Shown here: one piece after another, positions 7,186 to 15,266 of the stretch | Layout of the letters: every line of letters begins with the position of its first letter | Position numbering within the stretch: position 1 is the first letter of the stretch | Source: Bacteroidota bacterium | GTDB taxonomy: Bacteria > Bacteroidota > Bacteroidia > Chitinophagales > Chitinophagaceae | Direction: 5' to 3' | Length of the DNA: 32,296 bases | Assembly (NCBI GenBank): GCA_013288285.1 | Contig: JABDCE010000032.1 | Coordinates: 1-32,296 of the forward strand | Translations under genes and position numbers: made by a program | Notes under the pieces: generated by a model | The model's input: the letters and a program-made list of their open reading frames with translations, nothing else | Told to the model about the DNA's origin: nothing | Databases searched by the model: none

Positions 7186-9582
7186 TCACATTCGTTTACT
7201 TTCTTCAAGCGTACTATTCCGATCACGTTTGGACTTGATATTCTTATTGCCGAATTTCCAGGTTACACTTAACTGCGCGCCGCGTTCGTCGTAGTAATTG
7301 TTGGTGATAGAGCCATTATACAGGTTGCGTGTCTTAATAACATCGGTTGCGAAAATGTCATTTACATTGAACCCTACGATGAGGTTGCGCTTAAAGAACA
7401 AAGCCTTTATTCCGGCATTAAAATTGAAAGCAGGGAAGCGGTAATTGTAATTTTCGATCTGGGTGGAAACATACATCAATCCGCATTCAGCCAGTAGTGT
7501 TTTCTGTTTGTTGAGGGTAAAGGTATTGTCGTTTTCTATTACGAAGCCATCCTGGTCGTATTGGGTATAGACCGCAGTGTTGTAGTAATTGGCAACTACA
7601 TGTGCATGAAATCCATAGAACTGGGTGTTGCTTTCCCACCATTTTGCGGGAGATATAACAGCGCTGGCGGTGATGCCATAGTTTGTTGATGTGCCAATGT
7701 TGGCATACCTGTAGTAGAGCCCTTTATTCACCGTATCCACATCCAGTATCTGGCTGGCTGCCTGCGTGGTATGCTGCACATAAGTGGTAAAGGTGTAGTT
7801 TGATTTTAAGGTGTAGCTGAATTCAAGGTTTGAGGTATATGATGGTTGCAGAAAGGGGTTACCTTCTTCATATGAGCTAGGCGTGAGGTATCTGCGAAAG
7901 GGGTTGATCTGTAACATGTTTGGCCGGTCTATGCGCCGGTTGTAATTGAGATTGAAAACGTTATTCTCGTTTGGCGTGTACTGTAGATAAGCAGTAGGGA
8001 ATAGCTTAAAATATTGCGTGTTATTGACCTGGGCAATCGTTATGGAGTTAGCCTGTGTTTGTGTATACTCGCCCCGCAGCCCGGCCTGTGCGTCCCATTG
8101 CTTACTCAGTTTCTTCTGCACACTTAGGTACAATGCCTGCGTGTTTTCGTGGTAATCGAATTTGTTGGTTTTTGTCGGGTCAGTAATGTAGGCTCCGGTG
8201 TCGAGGTATTGAAAAACGTTGTCGCTGACCACATGGATCCATGATGCTTTGGCACCAAAAGATATTTTCGCGAATGGGGTGGGCAACTCCATGTCGGCCT
8301 TTACAGAGCCAATGTATAAGACCTGTTCCCCGGTGGATCTGTCTGTGCTGTTAATACCGGTTGGAGTACCATCAGTCAGCAGGTCATTGGTCGTGAAATC
8401 TCTTACCATGCGTCCGGTGCGGGTAAAGAAATCACCATCGGTGCTTAGCTTCTTGCCTGTAGAGTCTATCTTCCAAACGTAATTCAGGTTTACAACGTTC
8501 CGCTCGCCGAAGTTTGCGTCATGCGCGGAGGTGTTAACGAAGGAGTCAATACTATTGCCTGCCCCGGCCCACGTGCCATTGATATGTTCTATCATTTTAG
8601 GTGTGCTGCCGGCATAAGTATATAGTATGCCGATAACTGAACGGGGATTAATGTCATAGTCTGCACCTAGCTGGCTGTAGTGATAATTGTTTAGGTTGTC
8701 GACATGGTTTACCTGGTTCCATTGCTCATCCGGATAAAATGCCGTTTGCCGCTCAATGGGTTTTGAATAATTGTCGCCAAAGCTCGTGTTGCCATAGATG
8801 TTCAGTTTATCTTTCCTGTAATTGAATGCGCCTGCCCCTCTGGCTGACGTCAAAGAGTTTTGTGCCAGGTTACCTGTGACACTTCCATTAAGCCCCTGCT
8901 GCTTTCTTTTCTTTGTTACAATATTGATCATGCCTGAGTTGCCGGCCGCATCATATTTTGCGGGCGGAGCGGTGATGACCTCTATGCGGGCTATGTTTTC
9001 AGATGGTATGGAATGCAACACTTCTGCCAGTTCTTCACCACCCAGTTCCATTAACTTGTCATCTATCATCAGGCTCACAGTGCTTTTGCCGGCAAGGGAA
9101 ATGCCTTCAGTGCCATTCACGTGCACTCCGGGCGCTTTGCCTATTGCATCCAGGGCATCGCCGCCAATAGCGGTAATGCTGTTCTCCACATTGAATATCA
9201 CACGGTCTATCTTATGCTCTATGAGTGGCTTTTTCGAACTTACCGTTACCTCATTCAAAGTATTGTCTTGCGCCAATGATATATCTATTTGCTGGCTGGG
9301 CAGGATAGGGTCGATGTTTTTTGATACGGATATATATCCTGTGGCAGCGATGGTGATGAGTAGTTGCTTCTGCTTAGGCGCTTCTATCCTGTAGTTGCCC
9401 TCGCTGTCGGCAACGGTGGTGCGTATAATGCCGCTATCTGGCAACTGCCGCAGCATAGCATAGGCAAATGGTATAGGGCTGCCTTTAGCGCTGGTGATAG
9501 TGCCATTGACCACCTGCTGCGCAACTGTCGCAGAGGTAAAGAAGAGACACAATAAGAGAATGGGTAAACAGTATGCGCGCAT
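7186..9582 (-). CDS. TonB-receptor-like outer membrane beta-barrel protein
   Basis: The 798-residue protein starts with a signal peptide (MRAYCLPILLLCLFFTSATVAQ). A carboxypeptidase-D-like regulatory domain follows (about 24-110: VNGTITSAKGSPIPFAYAML, DSEGNYRI, TGYIS), then a plug-like domain (about 110-230: DALDAIGKAPGVHV, LMIDDKLMELGG, IARIEVITAPPAKYDAAGNSG and INIVTKK) and a long beta-barrel. It belongs to the Bacteroidota 'outer membrane beta-barrel family' related to TonB-dependent receptors. The substrate is unknown and no SusD-like partner is present. The frame is open to 9600 with a TTG, but ATG 9582 is chosen because it starts the signal peptide cleanly. A near-match to the promoter box (TAATATTG) lies upstream. 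Confidence 0.9.
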   Translation of the reverse strand: MRAYCLPILLLCLFFTSATVAQQVVNGTITSAKGSPIPFAYAMLRQLPDSGIIRTTVADSEGNYRIEAPKQKQLLITIAATGYISVSKNIDPILPSQQIDISLAQDNTLNEVTVSSKKPLIEHKIDRVIFNVENSITAIGGDALDAIGKAPGVHVNGTEGISLAGKSTVSLMIDDKLMELGGEELAEVLHSIPSENIARIEVITAPPAKYDAAGNSGMINIVTKKRKQQGLNGSVTGNLAQNSLTSARGAGAFNYRKDKLNIYGNTSFGDNYSKPIERQTAFYPDEQWNQVNHVDNLNNYHYSQLGADYDINPRSVIGILYTYAGSTPKMIEHINGTWAGAGNSIDSFVNTSAHDANFGERNVVNLNYVWKIDSTGKKLSTDGDFFTRTGRMVRDFTTNDLLTDGTPTGINSTDRSTGEQVLYIGSVKADMELPTPFAKISFGAKASWIHVVSDNVFQYLDTGAYITDPTKTNKFDYHENTQALYLSVQKKLSKQWDAQAGLRGEYTQTQANSITIAQVNNTQYFKLFPTAYLQYTPNENNVFNLNYNRRIDRPNMLQINPFRRYLTPSSYEEGNPFLQPSYTSNLEFSYTLKSNYTFTTYVQHTTQAASQILDVDTVNKGLYYRYANIGTSTNYGITASAVISPAKWWESNTQFYGFHAHVVANYYNTAVYTQYDQDGFVIENDNTFTLNKQKTLLAECGLMYVSTQIENYNYRFPAFNFNAGIKALFFKRNLIVGFNVNDIFATDVIKTRNLYNGSITNNYYDERGAQLSVTWKFGNKNIKSKRDRNSTLEESKRM

Positions 9583-9659
9583 GAAAAATGATCTGCACAA
9601 TATTAAGCAGCATTAGCCTTCAATGGTAGTAACTTAACATAAATTAACCACTGATGATG

Positions 9660-10640
9660 TTACATGCCCATTTCGCCAAAGCCGATCATCTTGTTCTCAT
9701 CGGCATCCCAAACCTTCAGGCGCAGGCATGCCGCTATATCAGATGGCATGAGGGTGGTTGTCTTGGCCTGCTGCAATTCAGGAATGGCTGCCATAGCCTC
9801 TGGTAAGCGATAGAAAGGTATCTTGGAATTAAGATGATGAATGTGGTGAAACCCGATGTTGGCGGTAACCCATTGCATGAACGGGTTGAGCTCCATGAAG
9901 CTCGATGATTCAAGTGCAGCCTCTGTATAACTCCATTCTGCGTTCTTTTTGAAGCTGACGCCCGGAAAATTGTGCTGCGCGTAGAACAGGTAAGAACCCA
10001 TCATCTGCGACAAGAAGAACGGTACGAAGAAAGTAAGCAGGAATGTAAGCCAGCCAAAATGAATAAAGAGAAATACACCAAAGGAATAGTGAAGGATCAA
10101 TACTGCCAGGGAATCCCAGTGCCGGCGCGGGCTGCTGATGAACGACTGCACGCACATGCCAAAAGTAAACGTAGTAAAGTAGGCAAAGAACATATTTAAC
10201 GGATGCCTGATAGCCAGGTAGGTGAAGCGTTCTTTCTTGTCAGCTTCCATAAACTTCTGCCTGGTCATGATGGGAAAAGAGCCAATGCTGGCGCTGAATA
10301 ATTTAGCGTTGTGGTTGTGGTGATGGTCATGAGAACGCTTCCATATATTTGGAGGGGTTATCATGTATATACCGAATATCGTAAATATCACATTGGCAAC
10401 CGGTGACTTGCGCAGAATGGTATGGTGCTGATAATCATGAAAAATGATAAAAAAGCGAGACAACAGCATTGCCGAGAAGAAGCTGCAAAGTAGCCGGAGA
10501 AAAATATTTTCAAAATAAGTACTACCCAGCAGAGAGCCTATGAGCAAAAAAAGTGTGGTAATCGTATAATACCAACTTTTCCAGCGCACTTCTTTTGCAA
10601 ACGGTTTGGTTGCCAGAATAAGTTCTTTCCCTGTTAACAT
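9660..10640 (-). CDS. Membrane fatty acid desaturase
   Basis: The 326-residue integral membrane protein carries the three histidine boxes of the di-iron desaturase superfamily: HDYQHH at 68-73, HDHHH at 104-108 and HHIHH at 265-269, plus an extra His in FYAQHNFPG (His223). Hydrophobic spans lie at about 27-65, 82-98, 150-170 and 178-218. It most likely introduces a double bond into acyl chains of lipids or acyl-CoA to adjust membrane fluidity. The exact regiospecificity, and an alternative role in carotenoid or sphingolipid modification, cannot be told from sequence alone. An exact promoter box lies 4 bases upstream of the ATG, so the gene is probably transcribed alone. Confidence 0.9.
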   Translation of the reverse strand: MLTGKELILATKPFAKEVRWKSWYYTITTLFLLIGSLLGSTYFENIFLRLLCSFFSAMLLSRFFIIFHDYQHHTILRKSPVANVIFTIFGIYMITPPNIWKRSHDHHHNHNAKLFSASIGSFPIMTRQKFMEADKKERFTYLAIRHPLNMFFAYFTTFTFGMCVQSFISSPRRHWDSLAVLILHYSFGVFLFIHFGWLTFLLTFFVPFFLSQMMGSYLFYAQHNFPGVSFKKNAEWSYTEAALESSSFMELNPFMQWVTANIGFHHIHHLNSKIPFYRLPEAMAAIPELQQAKTTTLMPSDIAACLRLKVWDADENKMIGFGEMGM

Positions 10641-10644
10641 CGTG

Positions 10645-10652
10645 CAAATTTA
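10645..10652 (-). promoter_or_regulatory. Bacteroidota -7 promoter box (desaturase gene)
   Basis: TAAATTTG on the minus strand matches TAnnTTTG exactly and ends 4 bases before ATG 10640; it implies a nearly leaderless transcript. Confidence 0.65.
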
Positions 10653-10804
10653 AGCAACATTCAGAAATAATGTAACAATGACGGGAGGATAAGTGTTAAA
10701 ACAATGTTTTTATGTACCGATACTCTGTACAAACTTGTTATTTATGTTCACCGATCATTAAGAAACGATATATACTACCTGAAAAAATAGATAATTATTT
10801 AATG

Positions 10805-11626
10805 CTAATTTACGTATAGGTCTTTCTGCAGCCGCCCACCGGGATTAACAGCATAATGACCGAGATCTGTGATCCCTTCGTTTTTTAATACAGCCTCATC
10901 TATGAATAAATTGCCGGTGCAGTCTTTTGATGGTTTTTGTAAAATATAATAAGCGCAGTCGGCAAGTATATCGGGTTTGCGACTCATGTTCACGAGTATA
11001 TCGCCGCCAAGGATGTTCTTTACGGCAGAAGTGGCAATGGTGGTCATGGGCCATAGCGAATTAACGGCTACGCCATATTGCTTAAATTCCTGCGCCCATC
11101 CCAGTGTCATCATGCTCATGTTGAACTTGCTGATGGTATAACCAACACTTGGCGCTAACCATTTAGGGTCTATATCTACCGGGGGCGATAAAGTAAGTAT
11201 ATGCGGGTTTGAAGATTTCTTCAAAAACGGCAGGCAGTGTTTTGTTACCAAGTAGGTACCACGCACATTAATGTCGTGTATCAGGTCGAAGCGCTTGGTC
11301 TCTGTTTGCTCTGTATTGGTCAGTGATATGGCCGATGCATTGTTGATAAGAATGTCTATGCCGCCGAACACCGTAATAGCCTGCTGCACGGCGTTGATTA
11401 TCTGCTCTTCGTCGCGTATGTCGCACTGCACTGCCAGGCCCTTACCTCCGGCTTCGTTTACTTTTTGTGCTGCCGTATGTATGGTGCCACCCAGGCGCGG
11501 ATCTTCTTTAATTGATTTGGCAACAATCACAACATTCGCACCTTCTTTGGCCAGCCTGATGGCTATGGCCTCGCCTATGCCTCTGCTGGCGCCGGTGATA
11601 AAAGCGGTCTTCCCTTTAAACAACAT
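10805..11626 (-). CDS. Short-chain dehydrogenase/reductase, HSDL2-like
   Basis: The 273-residue protein has the classical SDR fold: cofactor motif TGASRGIG at 11-18, NNAS at 95-98, a catalytic Ser at about 147 in ILTLSPP and the YxxxK pair Tyr163/Lys167 (GYTISKFNM). The segments SIKEDPRLGGTIHTAA and LSPPVDIDPKWLAP are hallmarks of the HSDL2-like branch, which is found in lipid metabolism in eukaryotes and many bacteria. The substrate is not known. Arg and Lys residues near 36-43 favour NADP(H). The upstream gene rlmB ends 31 bases away on the same strand, so the two may be co-transcribed; a near-match to the promoter box (TAACTTCG on the minus strand, 11648-11655) lies inside the end of rlmB. 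Confidence 0.9.
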   Translation of the reverse strand: MLFKGKTAFITGASRGIGEAIAIRLAKEGANVVIVAKSIKEDPRLGGTIHTAAQKVNEAGGKGLAVQCDIRDEEQIINAVQQAITVFGGIDILINNASAISLTNTEQTETKRFDLIHDINVRGTYLVTKHCLPFLKKSSNPHILTLSPPVDIDPKWLAPSVGYTISKFNMSMMTLGWAQEFKQYGVAVNSLWPMTTIATSAVKNILGGDILVNMSRKPDILADCAYYILQKPSKDCTGNLFIDEAVLKNEGITDLGHYAVNPGGRLQKDLYVN

Positions 11627-11657
11627 AGAGTATGTATTTAGTGGTAACGAAGTTAAG

Positions 11658-12410
11658 CTATTTATCGGCGAGGCGTTGCCTCAGCGCTTCATAAAGTATC
11701 ATGCCAGCAGCTACAGATACGTTGAGCGAGTCGAACTGGGCGGCCATCGGAATTCGTATCAGTTGGTCGGCACGTTTCAGTACGTCCTTGCTGATGCCGG
11801 TATCTTCCGCTCCCATTACGATAGCTGATGGGATAGTGAGGTTGCTTTCATAGACCGGAACACTGCCTTTCATTTGTGTGCCCAGTATCTGTATGCCGTT
11901 CAGGCGCAGTGTATCCATTGCCTGCTGCACAGATGGTGTGCGGCAGAGTAATATTTTACGCAGCGCGCCCGCTGATGTTTTGATAGCTTCTTCTGTAAGC
12001 GATGCGGAATGCGAGGTAGGCAGTATGATGCCCTGTGCCCCGCAGCACAAGGCACTGCGCGCTATAGCGCCCACATTGCGTACATCAGTTATGCCATCCA
12101 GCAGCAGGAATAAAGGGGTCTCGCCTTTTTCCACCACATACGATATGCCCGCCTGCAGGTCTATGTATTGCAATAGGGATGTCCAGGCTACTATGCCCTG
12201 GTGCTGTACCTTGGTCATGTAGTCCAGCTTCTCCACAGGTACCTGGCTTATGGGTATGTTTTGTTCTTTGGCGAGTTGTTTTATAGTGGTTATGTCGCTG
12301 CCGTTAGCGGTACGCAGCAGAAATATTTTTTCAATTGTGGTACCTTGCTGTAATGCTTCCAGCACAGGCTTCCGGCCAATTAATAATGGTAAAGACTGTT
12401 TGGAGGGCAT
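11658..12410 (-). CDS. rlmB: 23S rRNA (guanosine-2'-O)-methyltransferase, RlmB type
   Basis: The 250-residue protein is a SPOUT methyltransferase of the SpoU/TrmH group that 2'-O-methylates a guanosine of 23S rRNA (G2251 in E. coli). An N-terminal substrate-binding domain (residues about 8-85, LLIGRKPVLEAL ... VQHQGIVAW) is followed by the three knot motifs: LLDGITDVRNVGAIARSA at about 104-121, AIVMGAEDTGIS, and IRIPMAAQFDSLNVSVAAGMILYE. GRKPVLEAL and HQGIVA are typical of RlmB. The usual GSE in motif 2 reads GAE, a mild change. An exact promoter box precedes it, so the gene can be transcribed independently. Confidence 0.92.
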   Translation of the reverse strand: MPSKQSLPLLIGRKPVLEALQQGTTIEKIFLLRTANGSDITTIKQLAKEQNIPISQVPVEKLDYMTKVQHQGIVAWTSLLQYIDLQAGISYVVEKGETPLFLLLDGITDVRNVGAIARSALCCGAQGIILPTSHSASLTEEAIKTSAGALRKILLCRTPSVQQAMDTLRLNGIQILGTQMKGSVPVYESNLTIPSAIVMGAEDTGISKDVLKRADQLIRIPMAAQFDSLNVSVAAGMILYEALRQRLADK

Positions 12411-12426
12411 TGCAGCTTAGTTTTTA

Positions 12427-12434
12427 CAAAAATA
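12427..12434 (-). promoter_or_regulatory. Bacteroidota -7 promoter box (rlmB)
   Basis: TATTTTTG on the minus strand matches TAnnTTTG exactly, 16 bases before ATG 12410. Confidence 0.6.
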
Positions 12435-12549
12435 GCTATTCAGGTAGAGTATCAGGCATTTTCGAGGAATTCACTGAGATTTTTGTCAACGGGAAACGCT
12501 GAAAAAATATTAAGAATGCGTATTTTTACATTAATATCTACAAATAGTT

Positions 12550-12765
12550 ATGAAGACGCTGACATTAGAAATACCGGATAAAAAGTATCAATTCTTCAAA
12601 GAACTGATTAAAAGCCTGGATTTTGTAAAGGAAGTAGGTACTGATAAAGAACCGGGAAAAGAGCAAATCATTGAAGGCATTCGTGAAGCTGTTAGTGAAG
12701 TTAAAGCGATAAAAACAGGCAAAAAAAAAGCGGTTCTTTTAAAAGATTTCTTGAATGAGCTATAA
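12550..12765 (+). CDS. Probable antitoxin of a RelE/ParE-type pair
   Basis: A 71-residue charged protein. It opens with a short beta-strand-like stretch (KTLTLEIPDKKYQFFKELIKSLDF), as many antitoxins paired with RelE-family toxins do, and continues with a Lys-rich, probably helical and disordered C-terminal half that could wrap the toxin. No DNA-binding domain is evident beyond the possible N-terminal strand. Its stop overlaps the start of the toxin gene by 11 bases, which implies translational coupling. The pair is divergent from rlmB; autoregulation is typical for such pairs but no operator can be seen. Confidence 0.72.
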   Translation: MKTLTLEIPDKKYQFFKELIKSLDFVKEVGTDKEPGKEQIIEGIREAVSEVKAIKTGKKKAVLLKDFLNEL

Positions 12766-13081
12766 AATAGCCACCATCGCTAATTTCCGTATTGAGGCAA
12801 AACGACTGATCAAAAAATATCCTTCGCTGCAACAAGAATTAGCTGAGTTAGGAGAATCGCTTTCATCAAACCCTGCATTGGGTACGTCCCTCGGAAATGG
12901 CTGCTATAAAATTCGTCTGTCAATTGCTTCCAAAGGCAAAGGAAAATCAGGTGGTGCCAGAGTAATTACTCACGTATTTGTAACCGGGAGCACAGTGTTC
13001 CTTCTTTCCATCTTTGATAAGTCAGACAAGTCCAATATTTCAGACAATGAAATAAAGGAACTCCTCAAATTTATTGAGTAA
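12755..13081 (+). CDS. RelE/ParE-family toxin
   Basis: The 108-residue protein resembles RelE/ParE-type toxins: an N-terminal helical hairpin (FRIEAKRLIKKYPSLQQELAELGESL), the strand region CYKIRLSIASKGKGKSGGARVITHVF, then VFLLSIFDKSDKSNISDNEIKELLKFI. The order NGCYKIRLS, GKSGGARVI and IFDKSDKSN is standard for a RelE subfamily widespread in Bacteroidota. Members cleave mRNA on the ribosome or poison gyrase; which applies here is not known. Basic residues in the KGKGKSGGAR loop could serve in RNA contact. It overlaps the antitoxin gene by 11 bases and is convergent with the YebC gene. Confidence 0.85.
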   Translation: MSYKIATIANFRIEAKRLIKKYPSLQQELAELGESLSSNPALGTSLGNGCYKIRLSIASKGKGKSGGARVITHVFVTGSTVFLLSIFDKSDKSNISDNEIKELLKFIE

Positions 13082-13090
13082 CTCGCCTGG

Positions 13091-13801
13091 CTATGCCATA
13101 TTATGAAACACGTGCTGCACATCATCATCGCCTTCCAGCCTTTCTATCAGCTTGAAGACCTCTTCTGACTGTTCTTCGCTTATTTCCAGTGTGCTGGCCG
13201 GTATCCATTCCAGTTCAGAAGAGATGATGGTGATCTTCTTTTCTTCCAATGCTTTCTGCATGTTACCAAAGTCCGTAAAGCCGCACCTGATAATGATATT
13301 GCCCTCTGCATCTTCCCCTACTTCTTCCAGTCCGTAGTCTATGAGTTCCAGTTCCAGGTCGTCCATGTTCAATCCTTCCGGTTTCAGCTTGAACATACCC
13401 AGGTGTTTAAACAAGAAACTTACAGATCCGCTGTTACCGGGTGTGCCACCGCCTTTATTGAAGTGAGAGCGTACATTGGCAACCGTACGAGTGGTATTGT
13501 CTGTTGCAGTCACTACCAGCAATGCAATACCATAAGGCGCATATCCTTCATAAAGTACTTCATCATAGTTGCTCTGGTCCTTGCCCATCGCATTCTTGAT
13601 GGCCGCTTCAATGCGGTCCTTCGGCATATTGAATGACTTGGCATTCTGCATTACCCTGCGCAGCATAGGATTAGTATCCGGCTCAGGGCCACCTTTCTTT
13701 ACAGCTATCGCTATTTCTTTACCTACCCGGCTGAATTGTTTTGCCATGCGGTCGTACCGCGCGAACATAGATGACTTACGTACTTCAAATATCCTACCCA
13801 T
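13091..13801 (-). CDS. YebC/PmpR-family protein
   Basis: A 236-residue protein of the YebC/PmpR/TACO1 family. It shows the family landmarks FSRVGKEIAIAVKKGGPEPDTNP, NAKSFNMPKDRIEAAIKNA, YEGYAPYGIALLVVTATDNTTRTVANVRSHFNKGGG and GSVSFLF. Some relatives are described as transcriptional regulators and others help ribosomes at proline-rich sequences; the family may therefore act on translation. The N-terminus MGRIFEVRKSSMFARYDRMAK differs from the usual MAGHSKWANIKHRK form, as is common in one Bacteroidota branch. It lies alone and is convergent with the toxin gene. Confidence 0.92.
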   Translation of the reverse strand: MGRIFEVRKSSMFARYDRMAKQFSRVGKEIAIAVKKGGPEPDTNPMLRRVMQNAKSFNMPKDRIEAAIKNAMGKDQSNYDEVLYEGYAPYGIALLVVTATDNTTRTVANVRSHFNKGGGTPGNSGSVSFLFKHLGMFKLKPEGLNMDDLELELIDYGLEEVGEDAEGNIIIRCGFTDFGNMQKALEEKKITIISSELEWIPASTLEISEEQSEEVFKLIERLEGDDDVQHVFHNMA

Positions 13802-13887
13802 ATAATTATTTAACTCTATTTGGAATCAGGGCGCTAAATTAAGAATTGTTTCAGTAACTATTATTGAAAGCGCAAAAAAGACATTTG

Positions 13888-14577
13888 TTAGAAGCTTACA
13901 GACAGATAAAATACTACCGGCATGTAGAAACTGCCGCCAGTAACAGTGGTGGATACCTTTGATTCTGTAGGCGGCCCATACCCCGGTTGTAGATTGTCTA
14001 TGGTCTGATCCTTCTGTCCGGTCTTGTAGTAAAAACTGGCTTCTGTTCCCACAAGTATCCTTCTGTTGATGTGGTAACTCAGCTGACCGAATGGTCCGCC
14101 CCCAACAGTAGTGATCATACTTTTGTTAGAGGAGCTGCTGAACGTATTTGTGTACGGGTCGTTTTCTTCACTAGATGTAAAGTCATCGTTATGATTGAAC
14201 AGCAGATCAATGCCAACCGCTGCTGAACATCTTTTACTGAGCTTAAAGCCTCTTTCTACGCCTACGCGCAAACTCATGTCTGTATTATCTACTTTGTTCT
14301 GTCCGTAAGTACTCGGAGTTACATTCGAGATGGAGTTATACCCTATGCCTGCCCTGAAACCCCAGCCTGTTTTTTTAGATCGCATATCATAGGTAAGCAG
14401 GTATGGGTTTGAGGCTGATGATGCAGAGGAATTGACCAACTGCTTGATCAGCCCGTTGATCTGCACGCCAATAACATGGTCGCACACTTCGTTCTGTTCT
14501 GGCTCTTTAGCTGCTTCCTGTGCTATGGCGTTGGTGAGCGTTCCTGCAAGCAGGAACATAAGTGCTATCTTTTTCAT
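13888..14577 (-). CDS. Small outer membrane beta-barrel-like protein
   Basis: The 229-residue protein begins with a signal peptide (MKKIALMFLLAGTLTNAIAQ, cleavage after residue 20). The rest consists of alternating amphipathic strands with aromatic residues (GWGFRAGIGYNSISN, MSLRVGVERGFKLS, SAAVGIDLLFNH, GPFGQLSYHINRRILVGTEASFYYKTG, FYMPVVFYLSVSF) and ends in phenylalanine, typical of outer membrane barrels of about eight strands. Function is unknown. An exact promoter box lies 25 bases upstream. It sits between the yebC-like gene and rsmG with no evident functional tie. Confidence 0.75.
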   Translation of the reverse strand: MKKIALMFLLAGTLTNAIAQEAAKEPEQNEVCDHVIGVQINGLIKQLVNSSASSASNPYLLTYDMRSKKTGWGFRAGIGYNSISNVTPSTYGQNKVDNTDMSLRVGVERGFKLSKRCSAAVGIDLLFNHNDDFTSSEENDPYTNTFSSSSNKSMITTVGGGPFGQLSYHINRRILVGTEASFYYKTGQKDQTIDNLQPGYGPPTESKVSTTVTGGSFYMPVVFYLSVSF

Positions 14578-14602
14578 TGTGTGTCCGTTTGAGTGTGAGC
14601 AC

Positions 14603-14610
14603 CAAATATA
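14603..14610 (-). promoter_or_regulatory. Bacteroidota -7 promoter box (outer membrane protein gene)
   Basis: TATATTTG on the minus strand matches TAnnTTTG exactly, 25 bases before ATG 14577 and just after the rsmG stop. Confidence 0.6.
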
Positions 14611-14627
14611 TCAGATAATTGTCAGGT

Positions 14628-15266
14628 TTAGATCAGTTTTGGCACATATATCACAAACTTTTCTTCAAAAGCAGGCTCCGGGAACACATCATGTACCTTC
14701 CACGCCTGCACTATTTTTTTTAGTCCCGACTCGTTGATCTCATTGTTCAGGTCGCCGCCTTTCAGGCATATAAGACCATTGGGGAATTCATCGCTTTTTT
14801 GCCCCACACGCAACAGTGGGTTTATCCATCGCCACAGGTCGCCAAGCGGCGCTACTGCGCGTGATACCGCAAAGTCGAACTTACGGCCTTTTTGTTCTTC
14901 TGCACGGCCATGTACCGCTGTCACATTCTTTAACCCTATCGCATCTGCCACTTCCTGTACCACTTTTATTTTCTTGCCTATGCCATCTGTAAGCAGGAAG
15001 TCCACTTTCGGGAAGAATATGGCCAGGGGTATACCCGGGAACCCGCCGCCCGTGCCTATGTCTATCACCTGGGCGCCATCATCAAAATTGCATAAGGCGG
15101 CTATAGCCAGTGAGTGCAGCACGTGTTTCTCGTACAAAGAATCAATGTCCTTACGGGAGATGACGTTTATTTTTTCATTCCATTCTTTATACAACCCTTC
15201 CAGCAGCCTGAACTGTGTAAGTTGCTCCTCGGTAAAATCACTGAAGTATTTGAGTACTATGTCCAC
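14628..15266 (-). CDS. rsmG: 16S rRNA (guanine-527-N7)-methyltransferase
   Basis: The 212-residue cytoplasmic enzyme uses SAM to methylate N7 of G527 in 16S rRNA; loss gives low-level streptomycin resistance in other bacteria. The landmarks are LYKEWNEKINVISRKD, KHVLHSL, the SAM-binding loop IDIGTGGGFPGIPLA at 68-82, and LTDGIGKKIKVVQEVA (the usual form is DSxxKK). AVSRAVAPL and LICLKGG complete the fold. It overlaps the end of the upstream glycosyltransferase gene by 10 bases, so the two are translationally coupled. Confidence 0.95.
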   Translation of the reverse strand: MDIVLKYFSDFTEEQLTQFRLLEGLYKEWNEKINVISRKDIDSLYEKHVLHSLAIAALCNFDDGAQVIDIGTGGGFPGIPLAIFFPKVDFLLTDGIGKKIKVVQEVADAIGLKNVTAVHGRAEEQKGRKFDFAVSRAVAPLGDLWRWINPLLRVGQKSDEFPNGLICLKGGDLNNEINESGLKKIVQAWKVHDVFPEPAFEEKFVIYVPKLI

